Shown here: positions 45,292-53,056 of the stretch, piece after piece
Position numbering within the stretch: position 1 is the stretch's first letter
How the letters are laid out: each line of letters starts with the position of its first letter
From: Candidatus Roizmanbacteria bacterium RIFCSPLOWO2_01_FULL_40_13
GTDB taxonomy: Bacteria > Patescibacteriota > Microgenomatia > UBA1406 > GWC2-37-13
Assembly: GCA_001789745.1 (NCBI GenBank)
Contig: MGAN01000010.1
Location: forward strand, 1-60,318
DNA length: 60,318 nt
Direction of reading: 5' to 3'
The notes under the pieces: generated by a model
The model's database searches: none
What the model was told of the DNA's origin: nothing
Seen by the model: only the letters and a program-made list of their open reading frames with translations
Position numbers and translations under genes: made by a program

Positions 45292-46343
45292 TATTTCCTA
45301 GCCTCAATTGCTAATTGCCGAAGTTCCTCGCGACTAAAAAAGTGTTTATCATATTCTGCAGCATCATAAGGAAAAACTTTACCAGTATTGGGATCAAAAT
45401 TTTTTATCGGGCCGTAGCGAGTTTGATATCCAGATATTAAAGTTCCATCAGGATTAGCCCCGGCCAAATTATCTCCATATGAGGCGTGCCAGTCCTCACC
45501 AGGGTAGACAGCAAAACCTGACATTTCCATTACGGTTAGGAAGAGTTGCCTGGTTTGCCATTCATTTGCAGTAACATAGGGACAGTTGAGATTGACCAAA
45601 GCATCTCCCATAGGATAGTCATTACCCAGAGGTAAAGGATCGCCATTAACTGTTCTTAACGTAACGTCCACAGCCGCGCCTCCCTTGTGTCCGGCAATTC
45701 TGGGTGTTATGGCTGTCTTACTTTGTGCTTCATTCATAATGAGATCAAAGTCTTTTTCAGGATCCCAATCTGGATGTTCAAGCAAAATAAATTGAGTTAT
45801 TCTTCTTTTTAACAACCCCTCTTGGACTCCTACTGGCCTGAATGCGTCTTCAAAATGCGGTTGCAAATCAATAGCATTTAAGGCGTTGACAACTGACAGC
45901 AGCCTTTGAGCAACGCCTTCGCGTGTCCAGAAAACTCTAGGTTTTCCGGCCCAACCATTTTCAGAGGCAGGGTGAAATGGTTTATCGCTAAAACTGACTG
46001 ATGCACCTGATAGTTGCGCAAAATAATCCGGAAGAGAAACCATTCTCTCATCGGATTCCTCAATATGAACCTCCATTAATTTTTTTTGAAAGGCTACGCT
46101 TTCTGCTGCATAGATAATTCCCAAATCGCGATTTACGGTTTTTTTTTGCGTATTTGTTAATGGTTGTGCCAAAAAACCATTTTCAGGCAGTTCCAGTATA
46201 ATAGATTCTACGCCTATAACTTCAGCCATCCTATTGACCAATGGCTGAACTCCTGGAAGAAATTCTTGACGAGGTTTTTCAAACCTAATATTCAATTTTG
46301 AATTTAACTCTACTACCATGGTTTTTGCTTCTCCTGAAGTCAT
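45291..46343 (-). CDS. VanX/DdpX-type D-alanyl-D-alanine dipeptidase
   Basis: From the ATG one base after the racemase stop (TAATATG) the product is 350 residues. An in-frame start 84 bp upstream would overlap the racemase and is rejected. The M15D motifs are complete: DAFRPVGVQ (transition-state Arg), AGHKGGAAVDVTL (Zn ligands H219, D226) and PGEDWHASYGD (base E283, Zn ligand H286; numbering from this start). No signal peptide, so it works in the cytosol on free D,D-dipeptides such as D-Ala-D-Ala, delivering D-amino acids. It lies between a racemase and an aminotransferase. The N-terminal 110 residues are extra to VanX (202 residues). Confidence 0.78.
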   Translation of the reverse strand: MTSGEAKTMVVELNSKLNIRFEKPRQEFLPGVQPLVNRMAEVIGVESIILELPENGFLAQPLTNTQKKTVNRDLGIIYAAESVAFQKKLMEVHIEESDERMVSLPDYFAQLSGASVSFSDKPFHPASENGWAGKPRVFWTREGVAQRLLSVVNALNAIDLQPHFEDAFRPVGVQEGLLKRRITQFILLEHPDWDPEKDFDLIMNEAQSKTAITPRIAGHKGGAAVDVTLRTVNGDPLPLGNDYPMGDALVNLNCPYVTANEWQTRQLFLTVMEMSGFAVYPGEDWHASYGDNLAGANPDGTLISGYQTRYGPIKNFDPNTGKVFPYDAAEYDKHFFSREELRQLAIEARK

Positions 46344-46344
46344 A

Positions 46345-47490
46345 TTATTTTGATTTAAAAACAATAAAGCTTTTTGTAATATTCTGTAATATATTTTTGT
46401 CAACATCCCATCCTCTTCCTGGGACATCTTTTACGTGAATATACCCCCCGTCTCTAACCATGGGTTCGACAACCGGATCCTGACCTTCCTTAAAATAGGC
46501 AGCGGTTCCAGAAATATCAGAAGGTAAATTGACACCAGGATGGGTTGCTATAGCTAAACTATGAGCTTTACTTGGCGTAGGTTCCAACATCCCACCAACC
46601 CACGTTGCAACTCCTTCAGACTCTGCCATCTCAATCATTCGTTTTGCTATTGGTAAACCCCCAACTCTAGCAATTTTTATATTTATAATTGGAATCCCAC
46701 CTTTTATGGCTTGATCCATATGATCAATTGTTTCAATACTTTCGTCTAAACAAATTCGGCCCGGTATTTGATTTCGATAGAACATTTGTTGTAATTTAAC
46801 ATGATGGCGAATATCATCATGAGCAAGCGGTTGTTCTATCATTAAAAGATTTAATTCTCCAAATGCTTTTAGTATATTCATATGATCCCCATTATTATGA
46901 TCAAAGGATGAATTAGCGTCAACCATTAATAGTAATAGAGGATAAGTTTGTCTGATTTGTGCAACCTTTTTAAAATCATCATATGATGGACCCACCTTTA
47001 TTTTGATTCTTCTAAAGCCTTGAGCAATTTGCCTTTCTATTTCTTCAGGAGAGGCACTTTTAGGAATGCTAATGCCTACTTCCACGGTCCTGTTCATTCC
47101 GCCGACGAGTCGATATAAAGGAACATCCTTCGCCTGAGCATCAATATCAAAAAATAAATTTGCGAAACCAGCCTTAAAGATGTTGTGTCCTACGATTGGT
47201 CCTAAGCGATCAACTATTTCTTCCGCATCGCCCATATCAACGCCGACAACATTCCGGCCAACCCGTTGCAATAACTCCCAAGCTTCAAAAGTAGATTCAG
47301 GATTGTAAAATGGAAATGGTAGTGTATCAATGGTAGCCCAACCTCGATAACCATTTGTGCTTTCAGCTTGCAAAGCAATCATGTCTCTTTGAGGTCCTAC
47401 AATTCTAGGATGTCCTTTAACTTCACCTAGGGGAAAAGCTTTAACTAATGTTGGTTTAATTAATCTAGCTTCAAGTGTTTCTATTCTCAT
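46345..47490 (-). CDS. N-acyl(succinyl)amino-acid racemase / OSBS-like enolase-superfamily enzyme
   Basis: A 381-residue muconate-lactonizing-type protein with the whole active-site set: general acid/base K163-x-K165 (RIKIKVGPSYDDF), metal ligands D191 (MVDANSSF), E219 (MIEQPLAHDD) and D249 (CLDES), the opposite base K272 (NIKIARVGG), and VGGMLEPTPSKAHSLAIATHPG. These are the signatures of the NSAR/OSBS subgroup (MenC2, NAAAR). No men genes are nearby, so racemisation of N-acyl amino acids is favoured over menaquinone synthesis. The gene starts 4 bp after the GNAT-like gene and couples to the D,D-dipeptidase. Confidence 0.85.
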   Translation of the reverse strand: MRIETLEARLIKPTLVKAFPLGEVKGHPRIVGPQRDMIALQAESTNGYRGWATIDTLPFPFYNPESTFEAWELLQRVGRNVVGVDMGDAEEIVDRLGPIVGHNIFKAGFANLFFDIDAQAKDVPLYRLVGGMNRTVEVGISIPKSASPEEIERQIAQGFRRIKIKVGPSYDDFKKVAQIRQTYPLLLLMVDANSSFDHNNGDHMNILKAFGELNLLMIEQPLAHDDIRHHVKLQQMFYRNQIPGRICLDESIETIDHMDQAIKGGIPIINIKIARVGGLPIAKRMIEMAESEGVATWVGGMLEPTPSKAHSLAIATHPGVNLPSDISGTAAYFKEGQDPVVEPMVRDGGYIHVKDVPGRGWDVDKNILQNITKSFIVFKSK

Positions 47491-47494
47491 TATT

Positions 47495-49054
47495 TTAATT
47501 ATTAATATGGAGAGGACCGGCTTCTGCCAGGTCCTGAAAAATTTGTAATGCTTCCTCTCTTGTTTCTGCTAATTCACCTTGATAATACTTTTCCGGCATA
47601 TCAGGATCCACGGGATCGTTAGCGCCAGTCCCCAGTTTAGCATAAGAAATTAGGATTGCATCACCATTTCCTCGACTAGAAGGAACCCATCCATTACAGA
47701 CAAAACCAAAATCCTTCAGAGTTTTTATAATTCCGGTAATTCTCTTTGGCTCTACCCCACCCCCTAAAGTAGCGTCAACATAAACTTCAACTGACGGGGC
47801 CTCTCCTTGCACCGAAATTTGGAGGGCTTCAAGTAAGGAAAGTGTTTGAATTTTTCCCGTATTTCGCTCTTTGAATTCAAAATCAGTATCAACAATATCG
47901 ATTTTGGTAAAAATGTCAGAAGTTCGACCATGTTTTGTGGGAGTAAAATTTAATACGACCTCAATCTCCTCAGGGGGAATTGCACTAATATCTTCTACGG
48001 AACCATTATGTGTAATTCGAGGAAGAGTTCCAAAGGTGCCAGAAAGAAATTTGCTTACTCGTTCGGCATCATGTGGATCGGGTATAAATAAAGTTTTCTC
48101 GGACAAACTTTGTTTATAAGATTCGGGAAATGTTGGTTTAAAAATGAAAAGAAACGGTTCAGTTCTTTCCAGATTATAGCGCCAACCTACCGATGAAAAT
48201 CCAAAACCTAAGAACTCACCAAATTGCTGTCCTCCAAAAAACACACTCTGTACGCCTCGACCGCCGGGAAATTCAGGATTCCAGGTTTTGGCAAGTCTTA
48301 TATCACTGTAAATCATAGTCGCTGACTTACCGATTTTTTCTGGGTCAGCGATAAATCTTGGATCGGTTAATAAATGATATAATCTAAGCTTTGAAACACC
48401 TCTCAAGGGAACATTGACTAACTCAGGAGTTTTATCCGCTTTCGTACCGGTCCGTCCTAATTCGACCGCATAGCCTCTTTGTCCTAAGATATCATCTCTT
48501 ATGACGTTGCCAAAGACGGCAACAGTATCACCACGCGAATTTTGTACTGCGTACATAAAAAATTTTCCTGTTTCAACGTCATCGACTATTGCTTTAGGAT
48601 TTTTTTGTTTTAACGGATAGCGTGTTCCTTCGTTTCCATCGGGATATGTCTGCTGAATTACGTCTGCGTATTGATTGGCTACGTTTATTAAATGTTGTCT
48701 ATTTTTTGGATCAGAATAAAGCAGAGGATTTTCAGTATAGCTGAATCCTGCGCTCCTTAAATTATAGTTAGATTCTATGATGTCTGGAAGCATAGTAGCT
48801 ATGGTTTCGAAATTCTGCATAAAGATTCGTCGTTGAAGTGGCGCGTTAGGACCTGAAAATATATCGGGCGGAAATTCATTACTCGTTAAAATAATACCCA
48901 ATAGATGTTCTGGGTGAATTAAAGTAGGCTTATACTGAGGATCGGTCAAAGCAGCATCGTGAATCATATCTAATAATTCTTTTTTTCTTGATCCAATTGT
49001 TGTTTCTAAATTGCTTAAAACGGATTCAAACTTTGCTTGATATATTTCAGTCAT
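47495..49054 (-). CDS. GNAT-like N-acyltransferase candidate, first gene of unit 1
   Basis: A 519-residue soluble protein. Residues 160-310 show a GNAT-type pattern: FFMYAVQNSRGDTVAVFGNVI, AVELGRTG (197-203), SDIRLAKT (250-257) and a closing FSSVGWRYNLERTEPFLFIFKP. The last 120 residues form a second alpha/beta unit (VEVYVDATLGGGVEPKRITG...FGFVCNGWVPSS). ELxRT and DxRLAKT match the product at 40921-42096 with nearly the same spacing, so the two are paralogues with different N-termini. It is followed by the racemase at 4 bp, the place of the succinyltransferase in known NSAR operons. Function inferred. Confidence 0.55.
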   Translation of the reverse strand: MTEIYQAKFESVLSNLETTIGSRKKELLDMIHDAALTDPQYKPTLIHPEHLLGIILTSNEFPPDIFSGPNAPLQRRIFMQNFETIATMLPDIIESNYNLRSAGFSYTENPLLYSDPKNRQHLINVANQYADVIQQTYPDGNEGTRYPLKQKNPKAIVDDVETGKFFMYAVQNSRGDTVAVFGNVIRDDILGQRGYAVELGRTGTKADKTPELVNVPLRGVSKLRLYHLLTDPRFIADPEKIGKSATMIYSDIRLAKTWNPEFPGGRGVQSVFFGGQQFGEFLGFGFSSVGWRYNLERTEPFLFIFKPTFPESYKQSLSEKTLFIPDPHDAERVSKFLSGTFGTLPRITHNGSVEDISAIPPEEIEVVLNFTPTKHGRTSDIFTKIDIVDTDFEFKERNTGKIQTLSLLEALQISVQGEAPSVEVYVDATLGGGVEPKRITGIIKTLKDFGFVCNGWVPSSRGNGDAILISYAKLGTGANDPVDPDMPEKYYQGELAETREEALQIFQDLAEAGPLHINN

Positions 49055-49064
49055 TATTTCTAAA

Positions 49065-49090
49065 TAAAAAAACCCGCCCTTGGGCGGGAA
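49065..49090 (-). terminator. Attenuator (intrinsic terminator) of unit 1
   Basis: On the minus strand CCCGCCC-AA-GGGCGGG followed by TTTTTTTA forms a perfect 7-bp stem ending about 11 nt before the start codon. TCCCGCC of the 5' arm can instead pair perfectly with GGCGGGA at 49124-49130 (minus-strand reading), forming an antiterminator. Confidence 0.85.
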
Positions 49091-49123
49091 AATTTGAAAC
49101 AGATTTATTAAATCAAATCATCC

Positions 49124-49143
49124 TCCCGCCGCATCAGATGCGG
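49124..49143 (-). promoter_or_regulatory. Anti-antiterminator hairpin and antiterminator strand of unit 1
   Basis: Minus-strand CCGCAT-CTG-ATGCGG (49129-49143) forms a 6-bp hairpin whose 3' arm runs into GGCGGGA, the strand that could otherwise open the terminator. The 5' arm overlaps the last codons of the leader ORF. The 1:2, 2:3 and 3:4 pairing options match the classical attenuation scheme. Confidence 0.7.
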
Positions 49144-49187
49144 TCAATAAAGAGGACAAAAAGAATTGAATAAATCTTGATTGACAT
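49134..49187 (-). CDS. Leader peptide of unit 1 (17 codons)
   Basis: A 17-residue ORF, MSIKIYSILFVLFIDRI, starts with ATG and ends with TGA inside the 1:2 hairpin. It is rich in Ile (5), Phe, Leu and Val. Stalling of the ribosome in the last third would prevent hairpin 1:2 and allow the antiterminator. No Shine-Dalgarno sequence. A hairpin CCCGATTGATCGGG (49204-49217) precedes it. Confidence 0.5.
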   Translation of the reverse strand: MSIKIYSILFVLFIDRI

Positions 49188-49234
49188 TTTGATTAGCAAC
49201 GATCCCCGATCAATCGGGACGACGTTTAAAAAAA

Positions 49235-49262
49235 ATTATAACACAAATTTTTATTTGTGCAA
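49235..49262 (-). promoter_or_regulatory. Promoter of unit 1 (minus strand)
   Basis: -35 TTGCAC (minus-strand reading of 49257-49262), 16-bp spacer and perfect -10 TATAAT (49235-49240). The -35 resembles the TTGCAA of the other two units. The -35 lies inside the end of the upstream antitoxin-like gene. Confidence 0.55.
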
Positions 49263-49535
49263 CTTTACTTTTGTAAGTAATTTTTTAAAAGGAACTTTTC
49301 CAGTTGAGAGATAATAGGTGATTTGTTTGCTGTTAAGGAATTTGCTTGCATTAAGTTCTTCGGGTAAAAAACCGACAATTTCAACGCTTAGAGGTACGCC
49401 TTTTTTATCCACAATAATGTCAGCTTCCATTCTTTTATCGTCCGAGGGAATCGCTTCGACGGCTTTTTTTCGATCATCCCACCAAATTTGAAATACGTTT
49501 AATACAGGGTCAATATCTATTGTTATTTTTGCCAT
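49251..49535 (-). CDS. Small DUF2283-like protein, candidate antitoxin
   Basis: A 94-residue protein starting KITIDIDPVLNVFQIWWDD, resembling the short strand-rich start of DUF2283 proteins, with VDKKGVPLSVEIVGFLPEEL behind it; the tail is Lys-rich. DUF2283 genes often follow toxin genes of the DUF4258/RelE type. Its start overlaps the end of the upstream gene by 13 bp, which favours a two-gene module. Role inferred from pairing and size only. Confidence 0.5.
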   Translation of the reverse strand: MAKITIDIDPVLNVFQIWWDDRKKAVEAIPSDDKRMEADIIVDKKGVPLSVEIVGFLPEELNASKFLNSKQITYYLSTGKVPFKKLLTKVKLHK

Positions 49536-49852
49536 AATATTTTTTTATTTATCTTTTTTTTAGTTGTAATGTAAATTGTAATCAGGAAACCAATATTATT
49601 TTCATGTTTTAGAATTACAAACAATTTATATCTTCTATAAGTCCTGACAAAGATATAAGATTTATTATCATTTCCTTGGTAAATTATATCAGGTTTTTGA
49701 ATAGTTTTGATTACTTCTTCACGTTTAAGTTGTGCTTCCGGATGTTTTATTGTATTTATTCTATTCCAGTACTCTTGGGTAGTTATAATTTTTTTACCAT
49801 AGTGGTCTATGATTTCAAATAAAATTTTTTTGCTGACAATTTCTTTTTTCAT
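49523..49852 (-). CDS. Small basic protein, candidate toxin (RelE/PBECR-like)
   Basis: A 109-residue basic protein. The segment EEVIKTIQKPDIIYQGNDNKSYIFVRTYRRYKLFVILKHENNIGFLITIYITTKKK has the layout of phage-Barnase-EndoU-ColicinE5/RelE-like nucleases: a helix with a DP-like turn, a strand pair with Tyr/Arg and a closing xITxYxT. It is followed by an overlapping antitoxin-like gene and overlaps cysS by 4 bp, so it is expressed with an essential gene. Without a database search this is a suggestion only. Confidence 0.45.
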   Translation of the reverse strand: MKKEIVSKKILFEIIDHYGKKIITTQEYWNRINTIKHPEAQLKREEVIKTIQKPDIIYQGNDNKSYIFVRTYRRYKLFVILKHENNIGFLITIYITTKKKINKKILWQK

Positions 49853-51252
49853 TTTTGTTTAATTTTAAAACCGTTTGGAAGATCTTCGATAATATAGCCT
49901 TTTTCGGAAATTTGATTTCGAATTTTATCCGAGGTTTGAAAATCTCCCATTTTCCTGGCTTTTTCCCTATCATTGGCGAGCTTTAGTATTTCGTCAGGGA
50001 CATCTTCTTCTTTGATGTTATTTAATTTAAGACCAAAGACTTGGTCAAATTCGAATAAAAGATCAAGCTTATCAATAGAAGGAATATTGGATTTGAGCAT
50101 CGCCCAAGTTAAAGCCAAGGCTTGGGGAATCTCGAAGTCATTGGAGATAAAATCGGTGAACTTTTGCCGAAAGCTATCCAACAGATTTAATTTTTCATTG
50201 GAAAGCGCAGTTCGTTGTTTTTGTTTCTTGAGCGATAAGACAGTTTCTTTAAGCTTTTTATATCCTTCTTGTGCAGAAGTCAAAGCATTCCAGGTAAAAT
50301 TTTGTCGTGAACGGTAATGGGCTTGTAAAAAAAAGTAGCGCAGGTCAAGAGGGTCGAAGCCTCTTTTAATGACGTCGTCTAATGTAAAGCCGGTCCCTTC
50401 TGATTTGGCCATTTTATTGCCGTTGACCAATAAGTGCTCGTTATGCAGCCAGTAGTTGACAAATCTTTGACCGTAAGCTGACTCTGATTGGGCGATTTCG
50501 TTGGTGTGGTGAATCGGGACATGCTCTACCCCACCCATATGTATATCGATGGTTTTTGCCAACAACTCTTTAGCCATGACGCTACACTCGATATGCCAGC
50601 CCGGAAAGCCCATGCCCCAAAGCGAATCCCAAGTCTGGAGAGCTTTCTCGTGCGGACCTTTGTTGAAAAACCAAAGCGCAAAGTCGGCGGCATGTTTTTT
50701 TTGGCGATCCTCCACTTTTGCTTTGCCCATGCCCGGTTTATTGAGGTCGGGTTTTTGTTTATTCAGCCGGTTGTAGTTTTTGTAGGTCTTAACGTCAAAA
50801 TAGATAGCTAAATCCGTAATATAGGCATGTTTTTTTTCAAGCAGTATCTTGATCGTCTCCAGCATTTGGGGAATATATTGGGTAGCTCTGGGTTTATGAT
50901 CGGGGTTGAGGATATTTAGACTGGCTGTATCCTGCTCGAAAAGATTGATGTATTTGTCGGCTATTTGGTCAGGGGTCAAACCTTCCCTTTTGGCGCCCTT
51001 TTCCATCTTGTCTTCTCCTTCGTCCGCATCGCTGGTCAGATGTCCTACATCCGTGTAGTTTCGGACAAAAAGCACTTGATAATTTTGGAAAATCAAACTT
51101 TTTCTAATCAGATCGGCCCAGACCATAGCGCGCAGATTACCGATGTGCTGAACCCAATAGACTGTTGGACCGCAGTGGTAAAACAGAACCTGGTTGGGAG
51201 TAAGCGGTTTAAATTGTTCCAGTTTTCTGGTTAAAGTATTGTAGATTTTCAT
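49849..51252 (-). CDS. cysS: Cysteinyl-tRNA synthetase
   Basis: A 467-residue class I synthetase: the zinc Cys and HIGH motif in FYHCGPTVYWVQHIGNLRAM, FPGWHIECSVMAKELLAKTIDIHMGGVEHVPIHHTNEIAQSE (zinc and Cys-specific residues) and KMAKSEG as the KMSKS loop. The C-terminal helical bundle and a short anticodon domain (NDREKARKMGDFQTSDKIRNQI) complete it. It charges tRNA-Cys. Confidence 0.95.
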   Translation of the reverse strand: MKIYNTLTRKLEQFKPLTPNQVLFYHCGPTVYWVQHIGNLRAMVWADLIRKSLIFQNYQVLFVRNYTDVGHLTSDADEGEDKMEKGAKREGLTPDQIADKYINLFEQDTASLNILNPDHKPRATQYIPQMLETIKILLEKKHAYITDLAIYFDVKTYKNYNRLNKQKPDLNKPGMGKAKVEDRQKKHAADFALWFFNKGPHEKALQTWDSLWGMGFPGWHIECSVMAKELLAKTIDIHMGGVEHVPIHHTNEIAQSESAYGQRFVNYWLHNEHLLVNGNKMAKSEGTGFTLDDVIKRGFDPLDLRYFFLQAHYRSRQNFTWNALTSAQEGYKKLKETVLSLKKQKQRTALSNEKLNLLDSFRQKFTDFISNDFEIPQALALTWAMLKSNIPSIDKLDLLFEFDQVFGLKLNNIKEEDVPDEILKLANDREKARKMGDFQTSDKIRNQISEKGYIIEDLPNGFKIKQK

Positions 51253-51659
51253 TATTTCAAGTATACAACTGTGCTTAAAAATTGCAAAAGATTAATTTAA
51301 TTGAACTATTCTATTGATTTATGATCTTATTTTCTTAACGATCAATTAATTTATCTAAAATAACTTGATCATACTTGCTTAATTTTTCAATTGTATTCGG
51401 TCTAATTCCTCGCAGCTTGCTGCGAAATGTTTGTCATCCCCACGCAGGGAGGGGATCCAGTCTGTCAATTCCATTACAAATAATGATTATTTTAGTCTGT
51501 TATTCCCTCCCTGCGAGGGAATGACAGACTATACCACTCGCAAATAAATTTGCTCGAGTATATACCCCTCTAAGCTGCTTTGACAACCCGACGGGTTGCA
51601 AACCAGCATAAGACGGGTATAGATGCCTCGCAACTCTCTGCTGCGAGGTGGTTCATTCA

Positions 51660-51726
51660 GTATATACTCATCTAATCCGCTTTTTCGCGCTCCGAGAAAG
51701 CTGCAAATCGGAGTAAAATGGGTATA
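51660..51726. repeat. Family A half copy (A3, hairpin part only)
   Basis: GTATATACTCATCTAATCCG and CGGAGTAAAATGGGTATA form the same stem as in A1, but the upstream 40-bp tail is replaced by a CTCGCA...TGCGAG palindrome. A similar hairpin with another loop precedes it at 51560-51620 (TATACCCCTCTAAGCTGC / CAGCATAAGACGGGTATA). Confidence 0.6.
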
Positions 51727-51945
51727 TGTATTGTCATCCTGAGCAATTAACGAAGGATCTCTTGCTGATGCGAGTCTCTCAAATAAATTGAGAGACTCTT
51801 CGAGATTACAATAATTCAAAGTGTTTTATAAAACGTAGGTTGTATAAAATTATCTACATTTACTCTAAATTTTATAAATTTATAATTTTTTTTAAACTTT
51901 TTTATATATACTTCAGTACTGCATTGCGCTGTGTAATCTATTTAA

Positions 51946-52177
51946 TATAGTCAGCGCAAAACAAAATGACCGGTTTTGATAAATGTCATGCTGAACTTGT
52001 ATCAGCATCTTTACCCCCTCTTAGTTGATTTTGCAAATTGTCAACTAAAGTCATCTTATCAAATCAACTTAGAGAGGGGTATATACTGATTGCTATATCA
52101 ATTAACAGAAGTATAAACAACAAGATCCTGAAATAAATTCAGGATGACAAATATGACGTTTCGTATTGCGGTAGCTA
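51946..52177. mobile_element. Family C element (C4) carrying an inserted family B element (B3)
   Basis: The left end TATAGTCAGCGCAAAACAAAATG and the right part CGTTTCGTATTGCGGTAGCTA are the two ends of family C, as in 54327-54456. Between CAGCATCT and AACAAGATCC lies a B element (52010-52115) with the usual hairpin and GAAGTATA end. It shows that B transposed after C. Confidence 0.7.
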
Positions 52178-52823
52178 AAGCATTTGGCTTTAATCCAAAT
52201 TATTTACTTCGTATAATCTGTTTAACAGTTTCCCGTCTTCGCCGGAACGACAATTGTAGATTATTAATGAAAGTTATAGATTTCTAACGAACTTTTTTAT
52301 TGCTCATTTTTGAGACTTATAGCAGTGATAACAAATGAGAGTGTTTGCTTACCGGAGTAAGTAAAAAATTAGAATGAAATTAAGGTATGAATACTATAAG
52401 CACACCTAGAATTTCAATTCCTTTGGCGAAATTACAGGTAAAAATTTTTTTAGTAAACTGCAACGGATATAAATTAAGTATATTCTCGAGTATAGCGCGA
52501 TAGAACAGATTTTTCAGCAAAAAGCGGGTTAAGGTCAGTTTTAGATTATTCTAACAGGCTAAATAAATTTGCGTGTTGAATTAGCACCTTTCTGAGGTAT
52601 CTGATAAATCATCGTTTATATTGTTATTTTGCTCTGAATTCAGTAATTTATAGACTTAAATCGATGAATTTACTTAATTTTCATAGATTGAGAGATTTAT
52701 CATCGTGAATTTACTTTAAATAGCTTGATATTGTCGGCTGATTTAATCCAATACCAGATAAAGATAAAATTTAAATAATTTAATTGTGTCCTATAGTTTG
52801 GAGCTTTGAGATCTTATTTTTAG

Positions 52824-52895
52824 TCGGGGATGTGAGATTTGAACTCACGACCTCACGGTCCCGAACCGTGCGCGCTACCGCTGCGCCAATCCCCG
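52824..52895 (-). tRNA. tRNA-Pro (anticodon CGG)
   Basis: A full 72-nt cloverleaf on the minus strand: acceptor CGGGGAT/ATCCCCG with the tRNA-Pro-type C1:G72 pair and discriminator A, D-arm GCGCAGCGGTAGCGC, anticodon arm CACGG-TTCGGGA-CCGTG, and T-arm GTGAG-TTCAAAT-CTCAC. The 3' CCA is not encoded. It is the only RNA gene of the window and sits among repeats. Confidence 0.95.
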
Positions 52896-52920
52896 AATTT
52901 CCCTAATTTGTCTCGAAAGC

Positions 52921-53023
52921 TATACCCGTCTTAGTTGATTTTGCAAATTTTCAACTAAAAATATCTTATTAAATCAACTTAGAGGGGTATATACTGATTG
53001 CAATCTCAATCAATAGAAGTATA
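52921..53023 (+). repeat. Family B element, copy B2
   Basis: A 103-bp copy, nearly identical to the reverse complement of B1, from TATACCCGTCTTAGTTGATT to AATAGAAGTATA. It lies 25 bp beyond the tRNA-Pro 5' end. Confidence 0.8.
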
Positions 53024-53056
53024 TTTGCTCTTAAATCGCGCGCTTTCTACTAATTA

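Larger units (their letters stand above)
51253..52823. other. Intergenic region of about 1.6 kb filled with repeats, no convincing gene
   Basis: After the cysS promoter region come palindromic words of the CGCAGCTTGCTGCG type (51408-51425), a TGTCATCCCC...GGGAATGACA inverted pair (51432-51527), two hairpins with TATACCC/GGGTATA ends (51560-51620 and 51660-51726), another inverted pair (51729-51815), and the C4/B3 nest (51946-52177). From 52178 to 52823 the sequence is AT-rich, without a recognisable RNA or ORF of note. A 96-residue reading frame at 51529-51819 is an artefact of the repeats. Confidence 0.7.

Noticed and set aside
46344-46427. A longer start for the VanX-type dipeptidase overlapping the racemase by 83 bp
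   Set aside because: The ATG one base after the racemase stop gives normal coupling, and the extra residues show no family similarity.
46345-47490. Menaquinone o-succinylbenzoate synthase (menC)
   Set aside because: Sequence alone allows it, but no men gene is near and the neighbours match the N-acylamino-acid racemase pathway.
51338-51420. A possible gene remnant on the minus strand (frame reading PNTIEKLSKYDQVILDKL then stop)
   Set aside because: Too short, preceded by a palindromic repeat, and no family could be recognised; chance cannot be excluded.
51529-51819. A 96-residue reading frame on the minus strand
   Set aside because: It is made entirely of palindromic repeat words (CTCGCA, TATACTC hairpins) and has no start signal or domain.
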